Shown here in pieces: positions 37,085 through 49,668 of a stretch of DNA of 64,000 bases. The position numbers were made by a program, and so were the translations under genes. Position 1 is the first letter of the stretch. The number at the start of each line of letters is the position of its first letter. The DNA comes from Ophthalmolycus amberensis (lineage: Eukaryota; Chordata; Actinopteri; Perciformes; Zoarcidae). Location of the stretch: positions 1,133,501-1,197,500 of the forward strand of contig JAFEUB010001804.1 in assembly GCA_024529925.1 (NCBI GenBank), read 5' to 3'. The notes beneath the pieces were generated by a model. It worked only from the letters and a program-made list of their open reading frames with translations. It ran no database searches and was not told the DNA's origin.

Positions 37085-37142
37085 ATGATGAAGGCATGAA
37101 TCATGACAAAGGCATGAATCATGATAAAGGCATGAATCATGC
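37085..37142. repeat. 18-bp minisatellite, three copies
   Basis: AAGGCATGAATCATGACA-like units are repeated three times with one or two changes. The unit length is a multiple of three, so it passes through open frames on both strands without a stop, but no gene is implied. Confidence 0.85.
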
Positions 37143-37440
37143 TGGCGACGGCTATTTGTAAGGGGTTTCCCAGCCTGCCACACAAAGGGGGCTTAGCTGA
37201 AAGGCAGCGTGTTCTCAGGCATTGTTTCTCGGTCGGGACCACCCGTTCCCCCGCGCTGTCACTCAAACAATACAACGCTGCAACTCCTGCTTTGCTCACC
37301 AACCCCCATCCTATTTACTCAGCCGGCCCCTCCCTGCTCCCACCACCCACACTCCGGACGCCCGGCAGTGGTGACATGGTGTTTTTTTAGTGGTGAATGT
37401 GGACTATTAGTCAACAGCTGGGCCTCGATCCATTCAGAGG

Positions 37441-37463
37441 GTAAGTCAAGTCAAGTCAAGTCA
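37441..37463. repeat. Short (GTCAA)n pentanucleotide repeat
   Basis: About four units of GTCAA. Confidence 0.85.
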
Positions 37464-38419
37464 CGACACGGCGGCTTTGCACTAGCACGCTGCAACAGAG
37501 GGCAAAGGACATGGATGTAGAACAACGGAACAAGACATTTTTACTTTAGCAGACGTCACACAAAAAGCTGCAAAAGCTTTATTATTTGTGACGACAGCTT
37601 TCTGTGTTGATAACCAATTTCAGTTTCAAATTTCCCCTTTATCTTTGTATTTTTTTTAAACATTCACGTTGTGAAGATGTCTAAAGGGGACGTCTCGAGA
37701 TCAACTTGTTGAGATTGAGATTAAACACTGTGCCAGTGCTGCAGTAACACCAGCTGCCTGTAGCCTTGGCGATACTCCCAAACAGACGTGTACACCAAAG
37801 CTAAGAACAGCTGCGGACACCACAGACGTCTCGCTGTGCATTGCTTGGAAGATGCGTTCCGCGAATAGCAGATTGCTACGTTATCATTTGTACTCTAGCG
37901 GTTGCACGGAATGGATGAAGCGTTGGAGGCATGGCCCACGGTGATACCTGTGAAAGTTATTCAGTACCTGGGGTGCAAGATGTACCAAGACTGAGTCCTT
38001 ACTGCAGCAGCCAGGGTCTGAATCCGTCGCTCTTTGCTGCATGCCGTCCCCTCTCTCCCTCCCCTTTCCAGTCAATCTCTCCTTTTTATCCAACAAAGAC
38101 AAAATGGCAAAAATAAAAGAAAGTTGCTCAGTCAGACAAAAAGGCTCAAGTGCATAGTAAAACATTAACACGGATCTTCCACATCCATGGGGCCAAGAGA
38201 GCAAGCGCACTAGCATTTCCTTTAACCCCGTCTCGCTGAGTTATGCATTTCATAACTCTGGATTTGACTTTTACGACATAAAGTAAGTCTCACGTGACCG
38301 ACCCAGAGGTTGTAATTCCATAGTTTGGCCCCGACCAACATTGTCTTCAAAGCCCTAGGGCGGGATCTTTGCACAGAGCAGAAATACTCATATACACATG
38401 TCTCATGTACACCAGTCTT

Positions 38420-38600
38420 CTATAGGTCAGTGGGTAGTGAGGAGGTTTATGTCGGGGAACTCTCACAGAGACTGTGCTCAAACCTGCACTTGTGTTGGCA
38501 TGCATCCACCTTACAAAGTTTTTCCTGGGTGTCAGCGAGGAATTGCGTCATTACTTCAACCAGGCATGTAAGTGAAGTGAGTAATGTGCTGTAAATACAG
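38420..38600 (+). repeat. tRNA-derived SINE-like element, copy 1
   Basis: The head has ATAGGTCAGTGGGTAGTGAG (A-box-like) and CTGTGCTCAAACCTGC (B-box-like). The body has GCATCCACCTTACAAAG, GGGTGTCAGCGAGGAATTG and ATGTAAGTGAAGTGAGT. The body matches copy 2 about 450 bp downstream. Confidence 0.45.
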
Positions 38601-38799
38601 AATGAAAGCTAGACCCAGGCTACAGCTGTTATATTGGTTGTATTTGACCGAGTAAGCAGAGAGAACTTCCAATCAGTAAACCGCTGTTATAAATGTTTTA
38701 TAAGCAGCATCTTTATATGTTTATATGACTTCTGTTCTGTGTTTTGTCAGATATGTTACTGTCTTATAGTTTCCACAATCAGTGCTAGAAAGGAAGCCT

Positions 38800-39060
38800 T
38801 GTGATTGCTCAGCTGGTTGAGTGGAGGACTGTAGGAGAACAGAGCTGGGCCGCTCTTCAGGTTGCTGGTTTAACTCCGGCTCGAAGGAAGAGAGTTTTGA
38901 CGCCGTTGTAGATGTCATGCATCATGCGGGGTAATCAAGCTAAAATACTCATTCTGGCAAACATCCACCTTGCACAGAATTCCCATCTGGGAGTCGAGCA
39001 TCTCAGCATCATTCCAACAATGCATTTAAATGAAGTGGGTCATTTACTGACAGACCTGGT
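38800..39060 (+). repeat. tRNA-derived SINE-like element, copy 2
   Basis: The head has GATTGCTCAGCTGGTTGAGT (A-box-like) and TTGCTGGTTTAACTCCGGC (B-box-like). The body has ACATCCACCTTGCACAGAAT, TGGGAGTCGAGCATCTC and GCATTTAAATGAAGTGGGT, aligned with copy 1. Confidence 0.5.
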
Positions 39061-39229
39061 GTTTTATTTCGTAATTTGTTAATGAATGTGCAAAACACTT
39101 TTCTATGCATGTATATCATGTTTACATTGTTTTACAACCAAACTGTCAGCTCGGGTTGCAGCTGTGTATTTGAATCAATCGATATGAAATCAGTATTCAG
39201 AAACAGCAGCTGATGGGGTTATTGAGAGC

Positions 39230-39480
39230 ACGAGCGAGGTACACAGCCTCGTGGGTCCCCCGGGGGCCTCGTCTGAGTTTTTGGCCCCGGTCTCGTCCAA
39301 TCAGACGCGCGCCCTGACTTTGTTGACTGCTGTCTCTCTGCAGGCTCAGGCATTAGCTGGCTCGAATAGCGCCTGGGGCTATGTTGACCGCTAGTCAGGC
39401 AGGAGTCAATATGGCTCCAGGCTAAAGCATCTGGGCAGAAAGCTACAGCTAGCTAGCCCAGCAGACATCTTGCGTTGCAT
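39230..39480. promoter_or_regulatory. GC-rich CpG island-like segment with CCAAT box
   Basis: CpG-rich sequence in an AT-rich neighbourhood contains GTCCAATCAGACGCGCGCC and, downstream, CTCTCTGCAG. It could be a distal enhancer or the promoter of an unannotated non-coding transcript. No coding frame is attached. Confidence 0.25.
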
Positions 39481-39952
39481 GTGAGGATTTAAGCCGCCGC
39501 TCTTTTCCAGAGCAACTTAATAATGAGTGACGCAGAACTTAAATCCCCAGATCATTCACCGGACAGGCAGCAAAAGAGTCCAAGTAGTCCAAGCACCAAG
39601 CCATAAATGTTCATGGATGACAGATACGTGCCACAACAGGGAGCAGGAGCTGAGGTGGAAAGATGACGCTCATTTTGTGTGACTGGCTTTGGCTTCACTT
39701 ACTCAACGAGGGAATAGCTGTCCTGACAGTGACCTGGTATGCAGAACTACTGTGCATAGAAGTATTTATTTGGCATATATTCCGATTGACAAGGCTGAAA
39801 ATGTTTTGTCATATTGTTATTCAACAGTGAGCAACCTGTTGGCGGGAGGAAGGTCACGAGGAGGGTGTCTGCTGGGAGTTTGTAGTGCAGCGTCTTTCAA
39901 AAACGCCAGAGTTGGATGTCTGTCTGCGCAGCCGGAAGGAGCTCTGAGGTAT

Positions 39953-39989
39953 CTGAGGTATATCACCTGAATAGTGATATATACCTCAG
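39953..39989. other. Inverted repeat (hairpin) with 14-bp arms
   Basis: CTGAGGTATATCAC is followed after 7 bases by GTGATATATACCTCAG, its complement with a two-base AT insertion. Confidence 0.6.
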
Positions 39990-42374
39990 ACAATGAGTAG
40001 GGACACTTCCACTTCTCCGTCCATCACAAATCCCAAAAGTGACAGGATGTAACCTTGTGAAATAGCAAATTCATTAGATGTGTGACTCCCTGAACTGAGC
40101 AACAAATGTACCGGAATCTCCCCCCAGTGAGCGTTGGCAGGATTAAAAACACCTCGAAGCTTCAACAGCATTTCAATGACTGTCATTAAACGTGTAAAGA
40201 CTTGCAACACACCTGCAACTCATTGGAAGAGGGGTTATTTGTAACTTGTGTCTGCGCAATTACATGCAAATTTGCGACACAAATACGCAGAATTTGAAAA
40301 CAAACATTTTAAAAGTTGTTTGCTTGTCGTCTTGCGGACAGACCTGACAAAGCATGAATTCAGACTTTTTTACCAACGGGCATCATGAAGTAGTTATTCC
40401 GGCATCATTTGCTGCATTTATTGCAATTAAATCCGAGCAGAATCTCTTTAGTTTGGGTTCATACCTCAACAGTAAACCAGATGAATTTAGCCGACGTGTG
40501 ACTTGCTAGTTTCGGTGTATGCAGTCTGGGGAAATTCATCAGCTGTTTGCGCCTCCGTATGATGAACCCAGACACAACAGCGTATCTTGAACTTCCACAA
40601 CATGTGCAATGCAGCAAAAGTGGCTATTTTGGCGGTCGTTGATGACATTTCGTCGGTATCCATGGAGGCAAATGGAGCGAGTAATGCAAGGCGAAAATCT
40701 GTGAACGCAGCATTAGACGTAATCTAAACCAAATTTAAAGCTAGGTGCAGAGACATCCTTTGACAAGCAAATCACCACGACCAACCTCTCTGGGCCTCTT
40801 TTTCAAATCCCACCAACATGTCTTCAGTAAACTAAAACTAAATTAAAAACAATACCGTCAAGACAGCTGCGTGGATACATTTCTGAAGGTTTTTATGTTT
40901 AGAAAATTGTGGAACTATTCATTAGTGCATGCATTTTTAACACGAAACCTTTCGAGGAATAACTCACTGGGGAAGAAGGAGATATTAAAAGATGTATTAA
41001 AAAGTAAAGCCATGCCCATGTTGTAATCAAACAGTGTATTTTAGGGGTCAGACATGGAGACGTGGTGGCTGCTCCTCACTCACATCCCGGTAGTTTGGTG
41101 CGGTGGAACGCGAATGACGGTGAATCACAGGTCTCCGGTCGAGGTGCTGCAGGGAGTGAGGAAGTCGGGAGACCACCCAGATCTCCTCCCTGTCTCCCTC
41201 TGACACACTCAGCGGTGTAATTATATGGGAGGGACGGCAAAACACTCTCTGTGCAAATATGGATTAAGTCCCAGACAGACGCTTGTGTCTGTGTGCTACG
41301 CATCTTACTTTCCTCTAATCATCACAAGAAGTGACGTAAAAATGAAGAGGGTAGTTTGTACGAGTGTTAAAAAACGGTGTACTAGGGACTAAGTCATTAG
41401 TTATCCTTTATGCCTGAAGTTAGTCACGCTGTAGCTGATGAGATGTTAATTCTCCTCTACTTAAATAGATGTATTCCCTTCACTAAAACACTCCTGAAAA
41501 CTCAGCATGTCTCTCTTTGGGAATGATCCTGCAGATTCAGAGACATGTTGCCCTGTCCAATGATCGAACAAGTCACCATGCTGCACTTTGTTTAATTAGT
41601 ATGGAACCAGCAGATGCAGCAATTTCAAAAATAAATGCCAACTGATATGCATTTACTGATCCATAGTGCAGAAGAAAAGTACAAATGTTTCTGAAAATGC
41701 CTCCACTCTGTGCAGGTTGATTGATCCTCACAGCTCCACCTCTTTGGGATCAGGTGCCAACGGTTGGAACCAATCAAGGACTGTCACGGATCTGTTTCAG
41801 ATAAAGAATATATAAAAGCTAAAGCAAACCAGGAATAGCAGTACATACTCAAGGCACAATGTAATCATGTGGTGCGGCGAAAAAAAGGCACGAGGAACAG
41901 GAAATAAATGCAACTAACTGCAACTAACAACAGCTGGACACAGTATCTGTACATGATCCAGCTTATTATAAAACACTGTCGTCGGATGTTATCATCCAGA
42001 TAATGTATCCCGGTGCAGATCAGATGTCAACACCGAGATTGATTTGTAAAAGTTGATTTGTAAAAGTTCTCGAAGGCATAGACAAATGATGTCGTCATGT
42101 CGATAAAAGGGTAAAACGTCAGTCATTCTCAAAGTCTGGCTCGGGACCCACAGGGACTTTTATTAGGGTCGGCAAATACATTTGCAGTTTCCATTGTTCT
42201 TTTTAAAAACACAACAACATTTATATCTGCGGTGCACATTTAGCCACACGAGAGCTTAGTCACGCCTGATTGATGGTATTTTTCTGTTAATTGTAGCCTA
42301 CAACATGCTAACTAATATGAACGGCTAACATTCGTTCTGTTTGGTCTCATTTAAACATGTGCATATGTTTTTAA

Positions 42375-42814
42375 TAGGGGTGGGAATCGCCAGAGATCTC
42401 GCGATACGATATTATGGCGATACTTCGATATTATCACGATACTTTCACGATACTGCGATATTCTGAGTATTGTGATAACATATATTGCGATTTATTACTT
42501 TTTTCAACTTCAAATTATGTCCCCAAATGAAAACTGTCAACAACATGTTTTATCTGAGTTCTTTCTCTGATGTCTCCATCTTTGTTTCGACCAACTTCCT
42601 ACCAATCACGCAAGCAGACCCGGCACCTCTGCTGACCTCACCAGAAAACAACTCAGCACCATCTAGTGGACTGAAAAAGCAATTGATTTGATTTTTTTTT
42701 TTTTTAAATAGTTTATATAATAAAGTATCGATACTTGGCGTCCGTGTATCGATATAATATCGCCACGCAAAATATCGCGATATTATGCTGTATCGATTTT
42801 TTCCCCAACCCCTA
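42375..42814. mobile_element. 440-bp hAT-type MITE with perfect 8-bp target duplication
   Basis: The left end is TAGGGGTGGGAATCGCC; the right end, reverse-complemented, is TAGGGGTTGGGGAAAAAATC. The element is flanked by identical 8-bp copies of GTTTTTAA (42367-42374 and 42815-42822), the duplication size of hAT transposases. Both ends are packed with GCGATA, CGATAC and ATATCGCG motifs, giving strong self-complementarity. No transposase is encoded, so it moved using an enzyme supplied elsewhere. Ends of this kind (AGGGGTGGG with ATCGATA runs) are common in fish genomes, by recollection. Confidence 0.8.
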
Positions 42815-43554
42815 GTTTTTAATACATTTGCATAAAAGTTGTGATTTATCAAACGTATATCTCTTTGAAATGGCTGGTTCATCTCTAAGATAACATAAGG
42901 TGATGCATAAATTGCAGAAACACACTCAGGGAAATTTATTTGTGCAAAAATTCGCTCTTCCCACGATTGATAGATCTACTTGTTGAGGACTTGCTGTCTA
43001 AATCTGTATTACTATAATATATATCCATTACAGTGAACTGTGACAGAAATACATTTTTCAGTATAGTTGAACAATTTGAACTCCACTTTTTGTTAAATGT
43101 TACGTTTCCCGAGTTCACAGTCTACTTTTTATTGAGCGCTAAATGACTGCAGGTGTGTGCGGTTTGATTCCAGGATGTTATATAAATGAAATTCAGACGT
43201 CATTATTTAAAAAGCACATGCGATTTAGAAACATGCTGAGTGTAATGTTCTCATAACTTTGATATTAGCCCTTTGCATTTTTAAGGAAATCATTTTGAGT
43301 AGAAGTTTATTGGATGTCTTATTTTAGAAGGAAACAGAAAGCTGACAGCTCATGAACAACTCTGCTGCTGCGGTTCACCTCACCGCTCCTTCTCCCGTCC
43401 ATGAAACCTTATATCTGTGTTTAGTTGATGGGATAAACATCTGTATGTGCAGCAGCACAGATCCCACAGCCCGCTGTGAGACGCTCCAGTGTTCTCAGTT
43501 TAGAAAAAAACAAACACGGCGTTCAGAAGTGTAGACAATGCCGGGGCGGCTGCA

Positions 43555-43990
43555 CATTCCTGTCCACTTGAGCTAATATTCTGGGAGATTCTCTTCTTAA
43601 CGCAATTACTGGGGAAATGACGGTCTCCCATGTGCGGAAGGGAGTTGGTGACTGACTGCAGGGATGGACTCTTAACACTCTGAAATTCACTCTGTTACTG
43701 TGGGAGTATACTGCTTAATGCATTTCCCAGAATTCCAAGGCTCAAGTTTGACTTGGACCAAATTTCCAGAGACGTTTCACCTCCGAGGCATTCGGCTCAC
43801 CAGCCGGACCGCTTTCTGCTAAACAGAAAAGGAAAACTCCTGCAGATATATTAATTTATGAATTTTCCAGTGACGAACTATTAAAGCGGGAGCTCAGTGG
43901 CTGCAGAGGGGCGAGCGCAGCTGTAAAACAGATGTGGGGGAAGCCATTTTTGAAAGTAATGAACAAGTTTCCAATCGGCTTCCGAGGGAG
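43555..43990. promoter_or_regulatory. Candidate conserved non-coding block
   Basis: Unique sequence with GAGCTAATATTCTGGGAG, ACGCAATTACTGGGG, ATATTAATTTATGAATT and GAACTATTAAAGCGGG. Regulatory function is inferred from motif density only. Confidence 0.25.
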
Positions 43991-44806
43991 TTGAACAGTG
44001 ATACGCATCAAGGAAGACTACACGCGTTTGGAATGTGAGCATTTTCTATTTAGGACAGACACGTGACTGATCTGTTGATACAATGTCTGCACTTTGCTGC
44101 ACTCTATATGACAAAAAGCAATGCGTATGCATGTGAGACACTTCATTTTTCAAACTATTCTGTGAACCTTTCCCTCTGTTGTACTAGTGGACCAAAATAA
44201 TTTATAGGAGAGTAATTAGGAAAATGCTAAGTGCGTCAGTGAGACCTCTTAATTTGACCTCTTTCCACCGTGATCCGAAATTGAGGTGAACTGGGCCTGG
44301 TTGATGGTTGTTAAGTGCTTAATTCTAGCATGCGGTGTACCCACATGGAAGCATCTGCGTCTGTTATGTTTATGCACTCCATTTCTTTTTCTTCATGTTT
44401 TCTCTTTAATTTGTGACCTGTAAACTGTTGCTCTGTGATGATGCACAAACACCGAAGGCGGGGGGGAAACCGATCAAACGGCTCCGGAACTGTGTCTCGT
44501 ACGTTAGCGATCAAGCAACCCAGTCGTCAGGAAGAAAACATGTTGGCATTGTACATTTCTGCAAACCCCGGGGTGCATGGAGCGTGGACGTTTCATGAAT
44601 ATGTTTCTGCATCACGCTTGCACAACGCCACGTTGATTACGTTGTGAAACGATAGGTTATAATGGAACAACATGAACTAGCCTGACCATTACTGCACAAA
44701 GAACAGAGCTTTGTTACATTCTTGGTATTTTGCAAAACGCAACATTGGAGGCCGTTGTGGAGATTCATTTTTATCAGTCATCTGCCTCGACAAAGTGTCC
44801 TTCACT

Positions 44807-44936
<130 letters not shown>

Positions 44937-45066
44937 CCTCCCTGCTCCCTGCTCAGCAGTTGTTCTGGATGAGAACATGAGATAAAAGTGTTGCCATTAA
45001 CAGTGAAGTTGCTTTTTCACTGCCACAAATACCACAAACTCTCTTGAGAAGTGATGGAGGAAGAGA

Positions 45067-45146
45067 GCTGTGATGGCTGAGAGGTCAAGGTGCTGGACTT
45101 TACATCCAATGGGGAATACCCACGCAGGTTCAAATGGCTCTCAGCG
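45067..45146 (+). pseudogene. tRNA-Leu-like pseudogene or SINE head
   Basis: The order of a class II tRNA is visible. Acceptor GCTGTGA (45067) pairs with TCTCAGC (45139-45145) at six of seven positions. TGGCTGAGAGG matches the A box. The anticodon arm TGGA-CTTTACA-TCCA has TTA in anticodon position. A GGG/CCC variable arm follows, then GGTTCAAAT as B box. The T stem is broken (GCAGG against GGCTC), so it is not a working tRNA. Resemblance to tRNA-Leu(UAA) is from the TTGGACTT/ATCCAATGG style of the anticodon arm. No CCA is encoded. Confidence 0.5.
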
Positions 45147-45274
45147 ACCCATATGAGGCAAAGTGTCCGGGCCCAAGAACATAAAGGTTTACATTGAAAC
45201 AGACCTCAGTAAAGTGCCAGCAGGTCAAAGTCTTCACTTATCATTTGAATCTTCATGACTCCGGTGGTCCTCTG

Positions 45275-45600
45275 GATTTCCCTCTAGCGCCACCATGAGG
45301 TCCATGAGGTTGACTTTTGTGTTTCTGTGTGAAATGTCTCGACAGCAGCAATTCTTCACTGTTGGACGGCGTGGCGCAACATTTGCACCACAATTGAAAT
45401 GTAATTACTTTGGTGACGCCGTGACTTTTCATTTAGTGCCAAAATTCCAACTTGTGAACATGGTAAACATCCTACCTGCTCAACATCAGCACGTTAGCAC
45501 GTTAGCATTCTGACATTAGCATTTAGTTCAAAGTATCACCGTCTCAGTCGTGTCATTCTCGATATCTGATCTGTTCTTTCATGATTCGGGTTCACCAAAT
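45275..45600 (+). repeat. Common teleost interspersed repeat (GTTAGCA type)
   Basis: CCTCTAGCGCCACCATGAGG, then GTGAACATGGTAAACATCCT, then CTGCTCAACATCAGCACG, then GTTAGCATTCTGACATTAGC and ATTTAGTTCAAAGTATCACC. I recall this order as one of the most frequent interspersed repeats of percomorph fishes. Not searched. Confidence 0.65.
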
Positions 45601-47984
45601 GTGCTCAGAATTTGAATCTGGACGTTGGCTCTGGGCTCACTAAAAAAAGAGCAAATGATTTTAGTATATGATGATTGTAATATTAATATTAAATACTCCG
45701 GAAAAGTAATTTACCTCACTTTTTAACTACACTTCCCAAAATGAGCAGTTGTCCCTCAAAGGCATGACTAGACTTCCTGTCCTAGAAACGATCAGGAGAG
45801 TAAACAGCAGCGATGGCCAGTAGCCAGTCCCAGCCTTCCCAGTCGCTCTATGTGAAGGACAGAAACTAAATAACCAGCTCAGTCACTGCACACTGTAAAC
45901 TAAACAGTGGAAGTGTGTTATTTTTGGTTCTGGCTATACCTTGACCTGTCAGTGGAGGCCAAATGCAGTCTCCTCACACTCAGACTGGAGACATTTGATC
46001 CGGAGTCGACACATGTGTCTTTTCTGACTCGCCCGCACATTCCGGGCACATCTGTGGACTGGAAGACATGCTGTATTTAGCGTGGGTGTGTGCATGTGTT
46101 CCGGTTTGCTCCAGAGCTGCAGACCTGCGACTCGAACAAACCAGGCATAAGACTTCAAAAACATCCAGTTTGTGTACATTTTGCACGAGCACGGCGTGAC
46201 AGTCCCCTTCGATAGCTTCAGCTCATCTGGTAGAATGGACGACTGTAGAACCAAAGTGAGATGGGCAAACTAAGATGAAGTTGAACCTCAGAACCTTGTA
46301 CCTCCGTCCTAGTAGAGTGGATGTGCAAGTACAAACACACAGGCACTTACATGCACTCATCACATTTAGGAAATAAATCTGTTTTATGATGGAAGGCATG
46401 TGACAAGGATAAAGGTATGGTTGTGATGGGTTTACACAAAACCTTAGTCTAGATAATAGTTGATCTTTTTGTATGGGGACTGCATGATTATAATTAAACA
46501 GTAAAAATGATTAGGTTATTAAGGTTTTAACATATTGGTTCAAGCTGATATTTTGTTACTACGACTGCTGGAGGCCTTCCCACTTCCACATAACCACACG
46601 TTCTTTTGGGGAACTTACTGAAACAGCAGATGGTGGAGGACAGCCACGAATAATTCTGATGTGTTATTTCAAGGACAATGTGGCCGACAGGATTATGAGA
46701 AATTAGTTTCACCCATCCACCTGAAGTCCCGCCCAATGAAAACCTGTCAGTGATGGAAGTGTTTTACATAACATCCGAGGCAGTTAGCTGACACGTATCC
46801 CGAGTGACGCTCAGTGAGTGAGAAGTCATTTTCAATTTGTAGATGACCAGAAATAGACTAATAAAAACATAAAATAAACAAGTACAAGCCAAGTACAGCT
46901 GTAGGGCCTTTTGTGACCATAGAAAGATTATTAAAGAGCAAAATACTGGAATAAAAAGCAGAATAAGACTGAATTTAAGAGACCATTAGGATAAAGTACA
47001 GCATCATCTTTAACTACTTTGTATAACATGTATACGCAAACTGACATTCAGGTCAGTACATGCGTCTTCCATCTAATTTCGATACATTTATTTTTACTTT
47101 GTTTTCAATGTTCAGGTGTTTGTTCAGGGATGTATATGAGCGTTCTTCCCCCAGCGGCGGGGCTCGGTGGTTGTGTTCGGCCTCAGGTGGAGGGGAAGTG
47201 TCTGGACAGGTTAGCATCGCTGAGCGCCACCGTCAGCCAGCTGTCTTCTGCTGCCCTGCTGCCAAACAATATGACTCGCTAGCCCTGGCATCTGCACCTC
47301 GCGGGGCAAACTGTAACAAAAACGCTGCAGTCAGCGTGAAAACTGCATACCTGCAACATGTACTTTAGGTTTTAATGACCCATACCAACTGCCATTTCCA
47401 CTTCGATGTCATAGCTCTTGATTCTGGAAGGTTAAACTTGATGATTAACATTCGGATGCAAACACAAGGCACCAAAATCCTCCATTTGCTCTTGTGTTGA
47501 GACACATAAACATCAGAGTATATTAAATTTACGGGCATTCACCTGAAAAATATTTCTAATTAAATTCATGTGAAAGAAAATGCCACATACATCCTGCCAG
47601 TGACAAAAATGTGTGTTCTCCCAAACCAGACACACAGGTATGCTGAAAGAAAGTATTTGAAAAAAGTATAGGTGCGCTGGTAAATAATTAAGCTCCAAAT
47701 TATCCCCAAATCCTTCAATCATGTGATCCCAGACATGATGAATAGTCCCTTTGCAGGACTGGAGACAGGCACCAAAGATGTGGGGGAATGTGGGTAAATA
47801 TGATTTGTGATCATATGACGGGGGTCTGAATAAACCAGACTGACACATGTGGTTTTGTTCTTATGTGAGCAGTGTTTCTTTTGGTGAATTTGTTTTATTG
47901 AAGTGCACAGCACATCACTGAATACTCCTTTATAATATCAAACCTATATCACAAATACCACAACGTCTGTCTTTATCTTATTAT

Positions 47985-48130
47985 CTACGCCAGGAGATCA
48001 TGCATTTGGTTGTTTGTGCGTGCATGCGCATCTCTGTGTCCGTTTGTCCGTCCACGTAAAATGTGGCACACTGCTGGACCCACCGGCCTAATATCTGTTC
48101 GGCTCATTCATGACCTGCATGCTGAAGAAC
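47985..48130 (+). repeat. Possible teleost interspersed repeat (TACGCCAGGAGATCATG)
   Basis: TACGCCAGGAGATCATGCAT, then GTTTGTGCGTGC, then TGTGTCCGTTTGTCCGTCC resembles a frequent fish repeat beginning CGCCAAGGAGGTTATG. Decayed. Confidence 0.35.
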
Positions 48131-49199
48131 CTCCCTTGACGGCAGTGATTCACTCTTTTTAAAAATATTTAATTGACTGTTTTATACCGTCGTTGAACAA
48201 ATGATTCAGAAGGTGTATGATTGTATTTTACTAAAAAGGGGTAGAAGAATATTTTCTTGACATAAGTTTATTTTGTTCATTTCTAGAGAAGCTGAGAGAG
48301 CTTTGTGAACGCCGCTCATCTCTCCGCGTGTTCGCCAAAACACCAGAATGACATTCGATGCGTGTGGTTTGCCTGAATAATTATACGTCTTCTTTGCCAA
48401 CTGTGACGATAAACAGTGATGTAATCTCTTTACCTGGAGCTCGTAAAATCTGTCTCTGCATAAATCACGGCTCAGAATGTGCTTTGCTGACAGGTGTGTT
48501 TTTTTTGTTTGGAACTTGTTTTTCTTTCATGAGATGCAGTTTAATGCAATTTTTTGTTCCATCTCATTGTCTAATATTTATTCAAATTAGCTCAACTTCA
48601 ATCTCGTGCATGTTTTGTCTGTGCGACACTGAAAACTAAGTTCTCAAACAAGTCCAAAGCCTCTCAACAGCAGTGGAAGTTACGGAGAGACTTTGGATTC
48701 AGAGACACACTTGTGTTTACAGACGGGAGGCCAAAGACCCACCGGCCACATTTCAACTGTGATGTTTTGTGTTCTTCCTCCCGGGGTCACCAGGTCAGAC
48801 AGCACCTAAGGGCGGAGAAAGGACTTGACTTGTGGGTCTAAATGATGTTTCATACATGTCTCTTGTTTGTTAATAAACTGAGCTTCAGGCAACAACAATG
48901 ATGTTCTGCTCTGTTTTGCTTTATCGCAATAAAGTAATCACGTTTATCCTCTAAAATACATCCATGACAGATGAATATATGAAAAAAGTAATGAATTTCA
49001 ATAATGATGTGTCACTGGTTTCACAAATCAACTCACACACTTAATTCTGTAATCAAAACAGGCAAAAACAAAGATTATTTCTTTAGAATGACACTTTTAA
49101 TCACACACAAACAGACAGACGATCCATAAACAGTCGGAGAAAAAGCCTTCATCTCAGACCGTTGTGTCTCGAATATTTGCCTTCCTAACACACATGCTT

Positions 49200-49322
<123 letters not shown>

Positions 49323-49668
49323 TGCTGTGGTAGGAACAACTACACTAAGTGCACAGGACTAAAAGTGTCTCATTTTGAAATAGAAATTAAATTTGTATAT
49401 TACTCTAAAAACAGACATTGCTGTCTGGGAAACCTTCTTCATTCTTCCAGCCAAGACTCACTTCATGACCACCCAGCTACAAAAATTGAATTCACCACAT
49501 TACAGAACCGCGCCAGTCACAGACTGCAGTTCACATGTCAAGAATAACTTCTGCTGCTGTAACAGAGTTAATGAATTAGCTGTTTTCAGGTTTAAAACCG
49601 TGTGTGCAGATCCATTTCAATTACAATGCACTGTTCTGGCAGTGGAGAGGATGGAAAAGAAAGGTGGG

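Larger units (their letters stand above)
27745..42374. other. Large intergenic stretch (gene desert)
   Basis: No host gene is supported over about 14.6 kb. It holds GT/CA arrays (29718-29750, 31176-31215, 32586-32618, 32762-32814), candidate conserved blocks (32.39-32.53, 33.35-33.66, 36.23-36.47, 39.23-39.48 kb), dispersed-repeat copies (35.03 and 36.7 kb), an 18-bp minisatellite (37.09 kb), a pair of tRNA-like SINEs (38.4-39.06 kb) and a hairpin (39.95 kb). Short frames are non-conserved in appearance. Confidence 0.55.

Noticed and set aside
37085..37142. CRISPR-like spaced repeat
   Set aside because: The units abut with no spacers and the genome is vertebrate.
47114..47282. Exon-like segment after TTCAATGTTCAG, with a GACAG|GTTAGC donor
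   Set aside because: Splice-like signals only; the reading is short, featureless and isolated, with no partner exon found.
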